Below, piece after piece: positions 39,864 through 51,600 of a stretch of DNA of 64,000 nucleotides. Positions within the stretch are counted from its first letter, which is position 1; every line of letters begins with the position of its first letter. Source of the stretch: Henricia sp. BOLD:AAB3569 (Eukaryota; Echinodermata; Asteroidea; Spinulosida; Echinasteridae); contig JBBELK010001212.1 in NCBI GenBank assembly GCA_037783545.1, forward strand, positions 35,694 through 99,693. Reading direction: 5' to 3'. The notes beneath the pieces are model-generated. The model was not told where the DNA came from. It did not search any database and saw only the letters and a program-made list of their open reading frames with translations. Made by a program: the position numbers and the translations under genes.

Positions 39864-42663
39864 GATCAGAGAATTAATAAATTCGGGTGTGAAGAAGCAA
39901 GGCATTGCTGGTCGTTCTTCACATTTCATCAAGCAGGATGGAATATTATACCGAGTTTTCCAATCAGACAAGGTGGATTTTGGAAATGCGATTCATCAAC
40001 TTGTAGTACCTTTGCCTTACCGTTCAATGGTCATGAAGCTAGCGCATGAAGGAATTATGGGGGGTCACCAAGGTGTGAAGAAAACATTGGATAAAGTTAT
40101 GTCTGGATTTTTTTGGCCAGGTATGCAAGCAGATGTAACACGTTATTGCAGATCCTGCGACATTTGCCAGCGGACTTTGCCCAAGGGCCGTACTACTCGT
40201 GTTCCACTTGGCAAGATGCCAATCATCGACACACCATTTCAGAGAGAAGCGGTGGACCTTGTAGGTCCTATACAACCAATGACACCGAGAAAGAACAGGT
40301 ACATCTTGACTCTAGTGGACTTTGCAACAAGATATCCTGAGGCAGTTGCTTTACCAAATGTTGAGACCACTACTGTTGCTGAAGCACTAGTAGATATATT
40401 CTCTAGGGTAGGAATACCTAAAGAAGTGTTGACGGATCAGGGGGCTCAGTTCACTTCCAACCTGATGCGGGAAGTAGCACGTCTTTTGTCTATTCGTCAG
40501 CTTAGAACTACACCGTATCACCCGGCCTGTAATGGTCTTGTTGAGAGATTCCATGGCACAATGAAACAGATGTTAAAACGGTTATGTGCTCAGAAGCCCA
40601 GCGATTGGGATCGCTATTTGAGCGCCGTAATGTTTGCATGTCGAGAGGCACCACACGAGTCCTTAGGTTTTTCACCATTTGAGTTGCTCTATGGCCGTAC
40701 AATTAGAGGTCCAATGCTTATCTTGAAAGATTTGTGGACTGGGAAGGGTAACTTGGACTCTGATGTCAAGACGACATATCAATACATAGTGGATTTGAGA
40801 GAGCGTCTAGAGACAACGCTAAAATTGGCTCATCAACAACTGGAGAAGTCGGCTGCCAAGAATCGCTTTTACTATAATAAGAAAAGTCGAGACCGGAAAT
40901 TCAGTGTGGGTGACAAGGTCCTTCTTCTTCTTCCAACTGAGAATAACAAACTTCTCTTGCAGTGGAAAGGGCCTTTTCCAGTAGTTGACAAAATTGGCCT
41001 TTGTGACTACCGCCTGGACATTAATGGGAAATTAAAAATTTTCCATGTAAATCTGCTCAAGCGGTATATCGATAGAATCGAGGAAGGGGCTCAGTTAATA
41101 CATGAATGCGAGACGGACTGCTGCTGTTCTCCTGGTATTCTAGAGATCGTCTGTGTGGCATCTATTGTGGATGAAACTGATCTTCCTGACTGTTCAGAGA
41201 CTTCAACGGTGAAACCAGCAGGTAAGATAGAATTTCCAAACTTGGTTTCAGAAGAATCAGTTGAAGATGTGTGTTTTCATTCTGATCTTTCTTCAGATAG
41301 ACAACGAGAAGCAAAGTGTCTGCTTGACAAATACAGTGATGTCCTGACTGATCTACCAGGTAAGACAGTAGTAGGGAAACACAGTATTAGACTTACTACA
41401 GATGAGTCGGTAAGGTCAAAACCTTATCCTCTCCCTTATGCCAGACGAGATGTTATTGTAGATGAAGTCCACAAGATGCTAGATTTAAGAGTGATTGAGA
41501 CATCAACATCACCATATGCATCTCCCATTGTATTGGTTAAAAAGCCAGATGGAACGAACCGTTTCTGCATCGATTTCAGAAAGTTAAACCGTATCACCAT
41601 TTTCGATGCTGAACCGATTCCCAACCCCGAAGAGATCTTTGCATGTTTGTCTTGCGATCGGTTCTTTAGTAAACTGGATCTCAGTAAGGGATATTGGCAG
41701 ATTCCTTTAGCTGATGAAGACAAAGAAAAAACTGCATTTCTTACTCCAGCTGGGTTGTTTCAATTTACTGTAATGCCATTTGGTTTGATAAATGCACCGG
41801 CTACCTTTAGTCGAGTCATGCGTCTGGTACTTTCAGGATTGTCTCATGTTCACAATTATATAGACGATATTTTGGTCCATACTACAACTTGGGAACAACA
41901 CTTGACGACTTTGAACAAGGTCATGCAACGACTTCGAGAGGCCAACCTTACAGTAAAACCAACCAAGTGTCACATTGGGTGTACTTCTGTGCAGTTTCTT
42001 GGGCACATTGTTGGTGAGGGAATGCTCAAGCCCATGCAAGATAAGTTAGAGAAAGTTAGGGATGCTCCAAGACCCGAGACGAAGAAACAGCTTCGATCTT
42101 TCTTAGGGTTAGCGAATTATTATAGGAAATTCATCTCTAATTTTTCTACCATTGCATCACCTCTTACAGATGGCACCAAGAGTCGAGAGCCAAATAAATT
42201 GGTGTGGACGGACAAACAGGAGCAAGCCTTTTCTTTACTGAAGAACTGTCTAACAAGTAGCCCAATTTTGTGTCTCCCAGATTTCCAGAAGCAGTTCACA
42301 TTGAGAACAGATGCTTCGGACACAGGTATTGGTGCCGTACTTCTTCAAGAATATGAAAGTGGTAAGCGTCCTGTGGCTTATGCAAGCCGTAAGTTGCTCC
42401 CTAGAGAGCAGGCATATTCTGTGATGGAACGAGAGTGCTTGGCCATCGTCTGGGGAGTAAACAGATTTGATGTTTTCCTAGATGGGAAAGAATTTGTGTT
42501 GGAGACTGATCATCAGCCCCTCGTGTATCTCCAGAGGTCCAAGCTGTTGAACAACAGGATCATGAGATGGGCTTTGTTACTTCAGCCTTTTCGATTTCGC
42601 ATTGAGGCAATCTCTGGAGTTCATAATGTTGGTGCTGACTTTCTAAGTAGAGTATCATTTTAA
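39787..42663 (+). CDS. pol: Pol polyprotein: integrase - RT - RNase H (Gmr1 order)
   Basis: The frame is open from 39787 (stop at 39784-39786) and lies +1 to gag. No ATG precedes the integrase zinc finger, so expression by frameshifting from gag is likely. Residues counted from codon 39889 (924 to the end): integrase zinc finger H53, H60, C90, C93; catalytic D123, D183, E219 (D-35-E spacing); GPY/F-type module WKGPF at 359-363; RT with LDLSKGYWQIPL (D597), MPFGLINAP at 629 and YIDD at 657-660; RNase H D808, E849, D874, D917. The ORF ends DFLSRVSF and has no env or extra domain behind it. All key residues are present, so the copy may be competent. Confidence 0.95.
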   Translation, partial: STPAPIPDVTPEDIQAAQKVDSTLGKIRELINSGVKKQGIAGRSSHFIKQDGILYRVFQSDKVDFGNAIHQLVVPLPYRSMVMKLAHEGIMGGHQGVKKTLDKVMSGFFWPGMQADVTRYCRSCDICQRTLPKGRTTRVPLGKMPIIDTPFQREAVDLVGPIQPMTPRKNRYILTLVDFATRYPEAVALPNVETTTVAEALVDIFSRVGIPKEVLTDQGAQFTSNLMREVARLLSIRQLRTTPYHPACNGLVERFHGTMKQMLKRLCAQKPSDWDRYLSAVMFACREAPHESLGFSPFELLYGRTIRGPMLILKDLWTGKGNLDSDVKTTYQYIVDLRERLETTLKLAHQQLEKSAAKNRFYYNKKSRDRKFSVGDKVLLLLPTENNKLLLQWKGPFPVVDKIGLCDYRLDINGKLKIFHVNLLKRYIDRIEEGAQLIHECETDCCCSPGILEIVCVASIVDETDLPDCSETSTVKPAGKIEFPNLVSEESVEDVCFHSDLSSDRQREAKCLLDKYSDVLTDLPGKTVVGKHSIRLTTDESVRSKPYPLPYARRDVIVDEVHKMLDLRVIETSTSPYASPIVLVKKPDGTNRFCIDFRKLNRITIFDAEPIPNPEEIFACLSCDRFFSKLDLSKGYWQIPLADEDKEKTAFLTPAGLFQFTVMPFGLINAPATFSRVMRLVLSGLSHVHNYIDDILVHTTTWEQHLTTLNKVMQRLREANLTVKPTKCHIGCTSVQFLGHIVGEGMLKPMQDKLEKVRDAPRPETKKQLRSFLGLANYYRKFISNFSTIASPLTDGTKSREPNKLVWTDKQEQAFSLLKNCLTSSPILCLPDFQKQFTLRTDASDTGIGAVLLQEYESGKRPVAYASRKLLPREQAYSVMERECLAIVWGVNRFDVFLDGKEFVLETDHQPLVYLQRSKLLNNRIMRWALLLQPFRFRIEAISGVHNVGADFLSRVSF

Positions 42664-42823
42664 TATGTAATTTGTACAATAACATAGTTGCCTTGAAGAA
42701 ACAGGTAAGTATGTAGTTGTAACTGTAATAATGAATTAGGTTATTGACGGTTTTAGTGGTGTTTTGTTTTTCTCACAAGGTTTAGAGAAAAGGCAGAGCA
42801 TTTTCTTCGAAGCCCGGAGAGGT
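42664..42823 (+). other. Pol-to-LTR spacer with short polypurine candidate
   Basis: 160 bp without ORF. The last bases before the LTR are CCCGGAGAGGT; GGAGAGG (42816-42822) is the only purine run at the right place and is short for a polypurine tract. No env-like frame. Confidence 0.5.
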
Positions 42824-44103
42824 TGTCAGCGGTGCTGCCAAAATTATAGAGAGCTGGGAGGACTTTGGCAAGTTTAATGAGTTCTTTACATTGTTTGCAT
42901 TCCATCCCCTTTGTTACCCTATCAGGTGATTTTCCTGGGCCGTGGTTGGTGTTATGTAATAGGGTTATTGTTCGTTGTGTGGGTTTTGGGGGATTAAGGA
43001 ATTGGGTGATTCTGGTAAGGGACAGAAGCTCGCCACGCCTCGAACCGATGAGACGCATGTTGCCGTCGCTGCGATACAGTGTTTTGCCAGAATTCCGGTT
43101 TTTTGAGAGCTTTGCATGCCACCCAGGGGGTGAAGAACCACGGCCTTTTTTGTGAGTTATGAGTTGAGTAGGCCAATCGCTGCACATACTACGCGTATGG
43201 ATTGAAAGCCAAGTTGGATTGACAGAGGGCGCACTTCCCACCCAAGTCGAGTTGGCACCGGTGGAAGCACGTTGCACGCACACAGCCTGGGGTACGAGTC
43301 GAATATCTTCCATGTCCGTGTTCTGGCCGATACAGCGGCAAGACTTTCGATGGAAACTGCGGCTTTTCGAACTCTCGGCAGCGTGAACGTCGACAGTTAA
43401 GTGAGGCGAGAACTGGTGGTTAGCATTAATGTGAGAAATGATTAAGTAAGACTTTTGATAAATTTCGCCACTGTTCCAAAGTTCAAGTTAGAACGTTGAA
43501 ATAGCCTAACTCAATATTTGCACAAAATAGTGTTGGCTATGTACGTTAGCGTTGTAACACTTACACTTAAAGTGTTGATAATAATTATTGAGGGAAGTGG
43601 TATATATTTAAATGTTCTGTCTAAGATTTAAGGTATGAGGTGTATTAACGATTTTGTCTTCTTGTTTTTGGTGTTGTGTAGTTTTTCTGGATTTAGAGTC
43701 GTGAATTTCGTTTTCAGTGCTATTTGAAAGTACTTGTAGCCTATTGGTCGACCAAGGGTGAGTGTATTATTAATTATGTGGTGTATTTATTTATTGCCAT
43801 GTTTGCTTAGCTTTTGAGATTTGCAAGTTTGTCTGAAATTGTAAGTTCGTCTCAAATTGAAGTGGACAATAGTGAATAGGTGTAAATTGCAATTTCTTCG
43901 TGTAGTGGACACTAGTGAGTAGTGGAAATATCTTGCCGTAAGTTGTAAATATATAATCTTAAACATTTGGTGTATTGTTTGTACAATAAAACTAGTGGAT
44001 TTATTTTTGTAAACCTGCTTTCGTTTCAAGTTCCATTTATTCTGCTTTCAGTTTGGGTGGGCCACATGCCATGACTGGCACCTTTTGGGTGCCACTTGTG
44101 ACA
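42824..44103 (+). repeat. 3-prime LTR
   Basis: 1,280 bp, same length as the 5-prime LTR, eight substitutions and no indels between them. It ends CTTGTGACA immediately before GTTAT and the resumed satellite. The 186-codon minus-strand ORF at 42753-43313 crosses its border and is not a gene. Confidence 0.97.
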
Positions 44104-44456
44104 GTTATTCCCCTAACCGTGGCTGTTGGGACACCCTGCGCCGCGCTGGTGTACATTTGTACGGCCGTTGACTCACCCCAGATTGTGACGGGAATTAGGT
44201 CAAAGTGTGTCCCAAATGCCGGCAAATTTGGAAATCAAGGATTTTCCAACCAACTTCAAATTTTGCATGCTCCAAACTGTATATATTCCGCACTTGTCAT
44301 GCAAAATTGACAGATTTTCGCTGGGAAATGACGGAGAAATTTCAGAGTTTAGGGAAAACGGAGCTCGGCTGCGTGGTTATTCCCCTAACCGTGGCTGTTG
44401 GGACACCCTGCGCCGCGCTGGTGTACATTTGTACGGCCGTTGACTGACCCCAGATT

Positions 44457-47400
44457 GTGACGGGAATTAGGTCAAAGTGTGTCCCAAATGCCGGCAAATT
44501 TGGAAATCAAGGAATTTTCCAACCAACTTCAAATTTTGCATGCTCCAAACTGTATATATTCCTCACTTGTCATGCAAAATTGACAGATTTTCGCTGGGAA
44601 ATGACGGAGAAATTTCAGAGTTTAGGGAAAACGGAGCTCGGCTGCGTGGTTATTCCCCTAACCGTGGCTGTTGGGACACCCTGCGCCGCGCTGGTCTACA
44701 TTTCTACGGCCGTTGACTCACCCCAAATTGTGACGGGAATTAGGTCAAAGTGTGTCCCAAATGCCGGCAAATTTGGAAATCAAGGAATTTTCCAACCAAC
44801 TTCAAATTTTGCATGCTCCAAACTGTATATATTCCGCACTTGTCATGCAAAATTGACAGATTTTCGCTGGGAAATGACGGAGAATTTTCAGAGTTTAGGG
44901 AAAACGGAGCTTGGCTGCGTGGTTATTCCCCTAACCGTGGCTGTTGGGACACCCTGCGCCGCGCTGGTGTACATTTGTACGGCCGTTGACTCACCCCAGA
45001 TTGTGACGGGAATTAGATCAAAGTGTGTCCCAAATGCCGGCACATTTGGAAATAAAGGAATTTTCCAACCAACTTCAAATTTTGCATGCTCCAAACTGTA
45101 TATATTCCGCACTTGTCATGCAAAATTGACAGATTTTCGCTGGGAAATGACGGAGAAATTTCGGAGTTTAGGGGAAACGGAGCTCGGCTGCGTGGTTATT
45201 CCCCTAACCGTGGCTGTTGGGACACCCTGCGCATGCGCTGGTGTACATTTCTACGGCCGTTGACTCACCCCAGATTGTGACGGGAATTAGGTCAAAGTGT
45301 GTCCCAAATGCCGGCAAATTTGGAAATCAAGGAATTTTCCAACCAACTTCAAATTGTGCATGCTCCAAACTGTATATATTCCGCACTTGTCATGCAAAAT
45401 TGACAGATTTTCGCTGGGAAATGACGGAGAAATTTCAGAGTTTAGGGAAAACGGAGCTCGGCTGCGTGGTTATTCCCCTAACCGTGGCTGTTGGGACACC
45501 CTGCGCCGCGCTGGTCTACATTTCTACGGCCGTTGACTCACCCCAAATTGTGACGGGAATTAGGTCAAAGTGTGTCCCAAATGCCGGCAAATTTGGAAAT
45601 CAAGGAATTTTCCAACCAACTTCAAATTTTGCATGCTCCAAACTGTATATATTCCGCACTTGTCATGCAAAATTGACAGATTTTCGCTGGGAAATGACGG
45701 AGAAATTTCAGAGTTTAGGGAAAACGGAGCTCGGCTGCGTGGTTATTCCCCTAACCGTGGCTGTTGGGACACCCTGCGCCGCGCTGGTGTACATTTGTAC
45801 GGCCGTTGACTCACCCCAGATTGTGACGGGAATTAGGTCAAAGTGTGTCCCAAATGCCGGCACATTTGGAAATCAAGGAATTTTCCAACCAACTTCAAAT
45901 TTTGCATGCTCCAAACTGTATATATTCCGCACTTGTCATGCAAAATTGACAGATTTTCGCTGGGAAATGACGGAGAAATTTCGGAGTTTAGGGAAAACGG
46001 AGCTCGGCTGCGTGGTTATTCCCCTAACCGTGGCTGTTGGGACACCCTGCGCATGCGCTGGTGTACATTTCTACGGCCGTTGACTCACCCCAGATTGTGA
46101 CGGGAATTAGGTCAAAGTGTGTCCCAAATGCCGGCAAATTTGGAAATCAAGGAATTTTCCAACCAACTTCAAATTGTGCATGCTCCAAACTGTATATATT
46201 CCGCACTTGTCATGCAAAATTGACAGATTTTCGCTGGGAAATGACGGAGAAATTTCAGAGTTTAGGGAAAACGGAGCTCGGTTGCGTGGTTATTCCCCTA
46301 ACCGTGGCTGTTGGGACACCCTGCGCCGCGCTGGTCTACATTTCTACGGCCGTTGACTCACCCCAAATTGTGACGGGAATTAGGTCAAAGTGTGTCCCAA
46401 ATGCCGGCAAATTTGGAAATCAAGGAATTTTCCAACCAACTTCAAATTTTGCATGCTCCAAACTGTATATATTCCGCACTTGTCATGCAAAATTGACAGA
46501 TTTTCGCTGGGAAATGACGGAGAATTTTCAGAGTTTAGGGAAAACGGAGCTTGGCTGCGTGGTTATTCCCCTAACCGTGGCTGTTGGGACACCCTGCGCC
46601 GCGCTGGTGTACATTTGTACGGCCGTTGACTCACCCCAGATTGTGACGGGAATTAGGTCAAAGTGTGTCCCAAATGCCGGCACATTTGGAAATCAAGGAA
46701 TTTTCCAACCAACTTCAAATTTTGCATGCTCCAAACTGTATATATTCCGCACTTGTCATGCAAAATTGACAGATTTTCGCTGGGAAATGACGGAGAAATT
46801 TCGGAGTTTAGGGGAAACGGAGCTCGGCTGCGTGGTTATTTCCCTAACCGTGGCTGTTGGGACACCCTGCGCATGCGCTGGTGTACATTTCTACGGCCGT
46901 TGACTCACCCCAGATTGTGACGGGAATTAGGTCAAAGTGTGTCCCAAATGCCGGCAAATTTGGAAATCAAGGAATTTTCCAACCAACTTCAAATTGTGCA
47001 TGCTCCAAACTGTATATATTCCGCACTTGTCATGCAAAATTGACAGATTTTCGCTGGGAAATGACGGAGAAATTTCAGAGTTTAGGGAAAACGGAGCTCG
47101 GCTGCGTGGTTATTCCCCTAACCGTGGCTGTTGGGACACCCTGCGCCGCGCTGGTGTACATTTGTACGGCCGTTGACTCACCCCAGATTGTGACGGGAAT
47201 TAGGTCAAAGTGTGTCCCAAATGCCGGCAAATTTGGAAATCAAGGAATTTTCCAACCAACTTCAAATTTTGCATCCTCCAAACTGTATATATTCCTCACT
47301 TGTCATGCAAAATTGACAGATTTTCGCTGGGAAATGACGGAGAAATTTCAGAGTTTAGGGAAAACGGAGCTCGGCTGCGTGGTTATTCCCCTAACCGTGG
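44457..47400 (+). repeat. Higher-order repeat: 820-bp trimer
   Basis: Three-monomer blocks (273+273+274 bp) repeat with a period of exactly 820 bp: the TGCGCATGCGCTGG variant recurs at about 45229, 46049 and 46869, each followed by an AAATTGTGC monomer. Sequence identity between trimers is higher than between adjacent monomers. Confidence 0.85.
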
Positions 47401-50400
47401 CTGTTGGGACACCTGCGCATGCGCCGCGCTGGTGTAACATTTGTACGGCCGTTGACTCACCCAGATTGTGACGGGAATTAGGTCAAAGTGTGTCCCAAAT
47501 GCCGGCACATTTGGAAATCAAGGAATTTTCCAACCAAACTTCAAATGTTGCATGCTCCAAACTGTATATATTCCGCACTTGTCATGCAAAATTGACAGAT
47601 TTTCGCTGGGAAATGACGGAGAAATTTCGGAGTTTAGGGGAAAAACGGAGAGCTCGGCTGCGTGGTATTCCCCTAACCGTGGCTGTTGGGACACCCTGCG
47701 CATGCGCTGGTGTACATTTCTACGGCCGTTGACTCACCCCAGATTGTGACGGGAATTAGGTCAAAGGTGTCCCAAATGCCGGCAAATTTGGAAATCAAGG
47801 AATTTTCCAACCAACTTCAAATTTTTGCATGCTCCAAACTGTATATATTCCGCACTTGTCATGCAAGATTGACAGATTTTCGTTGGGAAATGACGGAGAA
47901 ATTTCAGAGTTTAGGAAAACGGAGCTCGGCTGCGTGGTTATTCCCCTAACCGTGGCTGTTGGGACACCCTGCGCCGCGCTGGTGTACATTTCTACGGCCG
48001 TTGACTCACCCCAGATTGGTGACGGGAATTAGGTCAGTGTGGTCCCAAATGCCGGCAAATTTGGAAATCAAGGAATTTTCCAACCAACTTCAAATTGTGC
48101 ATGCTCCAAACTGTATATATTCCGCACTTGTCATGCAAAATTGACAGATTTTCGCTGGGAAATGACGGAGAAATTTCAGAGTTTAGGGAAAACGTGAGCT
48201 CGGCTGCGTGGTTATCCCCTAACCGTGGCTGTTGGGACACCCTGCGCCGCGCTGGTGTACATTTGTACGGCCGTTGACCTCACCCCAGATTGTGACGGGA
48301 ATTAGGTCAAAGTGTGTCCCAAATGCCGGCAAATTTGGAAATCAAGGAATTTTCCAACCAACTTCAATTTTGCATCCTCCAAACTGTATATATTCCTCAC
48401 TTGTCATGCAAAATTGACAGATTTTCGCTGGGAAATGACGGAGAAATTTCAGAGTTTAGGGAAAACGGAGCTCGGCTGCGTGGTTATTCCCCTAACCGTG
48501 GCTGTTGGGACACCCTGCGCATGCGCCGCGCTGGTGTACATTTGTACGGCCGTTGACTCACCCCAGATTGTGACGGGAATTAGGTCAAAGTGTGTCCCAA
48601 ATGCCGGCACATTTGGAAATCAAGGAATTTTCCAACCAACTTCAAATTTTGCATGCTCCAAACTGTATATATTCCGCACTTGTCATGCAAATTGACAGAT
48701 TTTCGCTGGGAAATGACGGAGAATTTTCAGAGTTTAGGGAAAACGGAGCTTGGCTGCGTGGTTATTCCCCTAACCGTGGCTGTTGGGACACCCCTGCGCC
48801 GCGCTGGTGTACATTTGTACGGCCGTTGACTCACCCCAGATTGTGACGGGAATTAGGTCAAAGTGTGTCCCAAATGCCGGCACATTTGGAATCAAGGAAT
48901 TTTCCAACAACTTCAAATTTTGCATGCTCCAAACTGTATATATTCCGCACTTGTCATGCAAAATTGACAGATTTTCGCTGGGAAATGACGGAGAAATTTC
49001 GGAGTTTAGGGGAAACGGAGCTCGGCTGCGTGGTTATTTCCCTAACCGTGGCTGTTGGGACACCCTGCGCATGCGCTGGTGTACATTTCTACGGCCGTTG
49101 ACTCACCCCAGATTGTGACGGGAATAGGTCAAAGTGTGTCCCAAATGCCCGGCAAATTTGGAAATCAAGGAATTTTCCAACCAACTTCAAATTGTGCATG
49201 CTCCAAACAGTATATATTCCGCACTTGTCATGCAAAATTGACAGATTTTCGCTGGGAAATGACGGAGAAATTTCAGAGTTTAGGGAAAACGGAGCTCGGC
49301 TGCGTGGTTATTCCCTAACCGTGGCTGTTGGGACACCCTGCGCCGCGCTGGTGTACATTTGTACGGCCGTTGACTCACCCAGATTGTGACGGGAATTAGG
49401 TCAAAGTGTGTCCCAAATGCCGGCAAATTTGGAAATCAAGGAATTTTCCAACCAACTTCAAATTTTGCAATCCTCCAAACTGTATATATTCCTCACTTGT
49501 CATGCAAAATTGACAGATTTTCGCTGGGAAATGACGGAGAAATTTCAGAGTTTAGGGAAAACGGAGCTCGGCTGCGTGGTTATTCCCCTAACCGTGGCTG
49601 TTGGGACACCCTGCGCATGCGCCGCGCTGGTGTACATTTGTACGGCCGTTGACTCACCCCAGATTGTGACGGGAATTAGGTCAAAGTGTGTCCCAAATGC
49701 CGGCACATTTGGAAATCAAGGAATTTTCCAACCAACTTCAAATGTTGCAATGCTCCAAACTGTATATATTCCGCACTTGTCATGCAAAATTGACAGATTT
49801 TCGCTGGGAAATGACGAGAAATTTCGGAGTTTAGGAAAACGGAGCTCGGCTGCGTGGTTATTCCCCTAACCGTGGCTGTTGGGACACCCTGCGCATGCGC
49901 TGGTGTACATTTCTACGGCCGTTGACTCACCCCAGATTGTGACGGGAATTAGGTCAAAGTGTGTCCCAAATGCCGGCAAATTTGGAAATCAAGGAATTTT
50001 CCAACCAACTTCAAATTTTGCATGCTCCAAACTGTATATATTCCGCACTTGTCATGCAAGATTGACAGATTTTCGTTGGGAATGACGGAGAAATTTCAGA
50101 GTTTAGGAAAACGGAGCTCGGCTGCGTGGTTATTCCCCTAACCGTGGCTGTTGGGACACCCTGCGCCGCGCTGGTGTACATTTCTACGGCCGTTGACTCA
50201 CCCCAGATTGTGACGGGAATTAGGTCAAAGTGTGTCCCAATGCCGGCAAATTTGGAAATCAAGGAATTTTCCAACCAACTTCAAATTGTGCATGCTCCAA
50301 ACTGTATATATTCCGCACTTGTCATGCAAAATTGACAGATTTTCGCTGGGAAATGACGGAGAAATTTCAGAGTTTAGGGAAAACGGAGCTCGGCTGCGTG

Positions 50401-51600
50401 GTTATTCCCCTAACCGTGGCTGTTGGGACACCCTGCGCCGCGCCTGGTGTACATTTGTACGGCCGTTGACTCACCCCAGATTGTGACGGAATTAGGTCAA
50501 AGTGTGTCCCAAATGCCGGCAATTTGGAAATCAAGGAATTTTCCAACCAACTTCAAATTTTGCATCCTCCAAACTGTATATATTCCTCACTTGTCCTGCA
50601 AAATTGACAGATTTTCGCTGGGAAATGACGGAGAAATTTCAGAGTTTAGGGAAAACGAGGCTCGGCTGCGTGGTTATTCCCCTAACCGTGGCTTGTTGGG
50701 ACACCCTGCGCATGCGCCGCGCTGGTGTACATTTGTACGGCCGTTGACTCACCCCAGATTGTGACGGGAATAGGTCAAAGTGTGTCCCAAATGCCGGCAC
50801 ATTTGGAAATCAAGGAATTTTCCAACCAACTTCAAATGTTGCATGCTCCAAACTGTATATATTCCGCACTTGTCATGCAAATTGACAGATTTTCGCTGGG
50901 AAATGACGGAGAAATTTCGGGAGTTTAGGGAAAACGGAGCTCGGCTGCGTGGTTATTCCCTAACCGTGGCTGTTGGGACACCCTGCGCATGCGCTGGTGT
51001 ACATTTCTACGGCCGTTGACTCACCCCAGATTGTGACGGGAATTAGGTCAAAGTGTGTCCCAAATGCCGGCAAATTTGGAAATCAAGGAATTTTCCAACC
51101 AACTTCAAATTTTGCATGCTCCAAACTGTATATATTCCGCACTTGGTCATGCAAGATTGACCAGATTTTCGTTGGGAAATGACGGAGAAATTTCAGAGTT
51201 TAGGGAAAACGGAGCTCGGCTGCGTGGTTATTCCCCTAACCGTGGCTGTTGGGACACCCTGCGCCGCGCTGGTGTACATTTCTACGGCCGTTGACTCACC
51301 CCAGATTGTGAACGGGAATTAGGTCAAAGTGTGTCCCAAATGCCGGCAAATTTGGAAATCAAGGAATTTTCCAACCAACTTCAAAATTTGCATGCTCCAA
51401 ACTGTATATATTCCGCACTTGTCATGCAAAATTGACAGATTTTCGCTAGGAAATGACGGAGAAATTTCAGAGTTTAGGGAAAACGGAGCTCGGCTGCGTG
51501 GTTATTCCCTAACGTGGTCTGTTGGGACACCCTGCGCCGCGCTGGTGTACATTTGTACGGCCGTTGACTCACCCCAGATTGTGACGGGAATTAGGTCAAA
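47210..51600 (+). repeat. Higher-order repeat: tetramer of about 1.1 kb
   Basis: The GCATCCTCC monomer recurs at about 47273, 48372, 49469 (as GCAATCCTCC) and 50569, a spacing of 1,097-1,100 bp. It is mostly followed by AAATGTTGC, GCAAGATTGAC/CGTTGGG and AAATTGTGC monomers. The block starting at 48372 has the second and third members replaced by the trimer-type variants. Confidence 0.8.

Larger units (their letters stand above)
36494..44103 (+). mobile_element. Gmr1-like Ty3/gypsy LTR retrotransposon, structurally complete (7,610 bp)
   Basis: LTR (1,280 bp), primer site, Gag-protease ORF, integrase-RT-RNase H ORF, LTR (1,280 bp), bounded by the GTTAT duplication. The LTRs differ at eight positions (5-prime LTR sites 36554, 36593, 36636, 36844, 36858, 37129, 37378, 37647), about 99.4% identity, so insertion was recent. 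Both ORFs are uninterrupted and the catalytic residues of protease, integrase, RT and RNase H are present. The order integrase before RT is opposite to ordinary Ty3/gypsy and matches the Gmr1-like group described from deuterostomes. There is no env. It lies in the same orientation as the satellite reading given here. Confidence 0.96.

Noticed and set aside
42664-42823. env gene after pol
   Set aside because: Only 160 bp lie between the pol stop and the LTR, with no open frame.
42753-43313. 186-codon minus-strand ORF
   Set aside because: It crosses the pol/LTR boundary and is mostly LTR sequence; parts of the same frame are broken in the 5-prime LTR. No domain.
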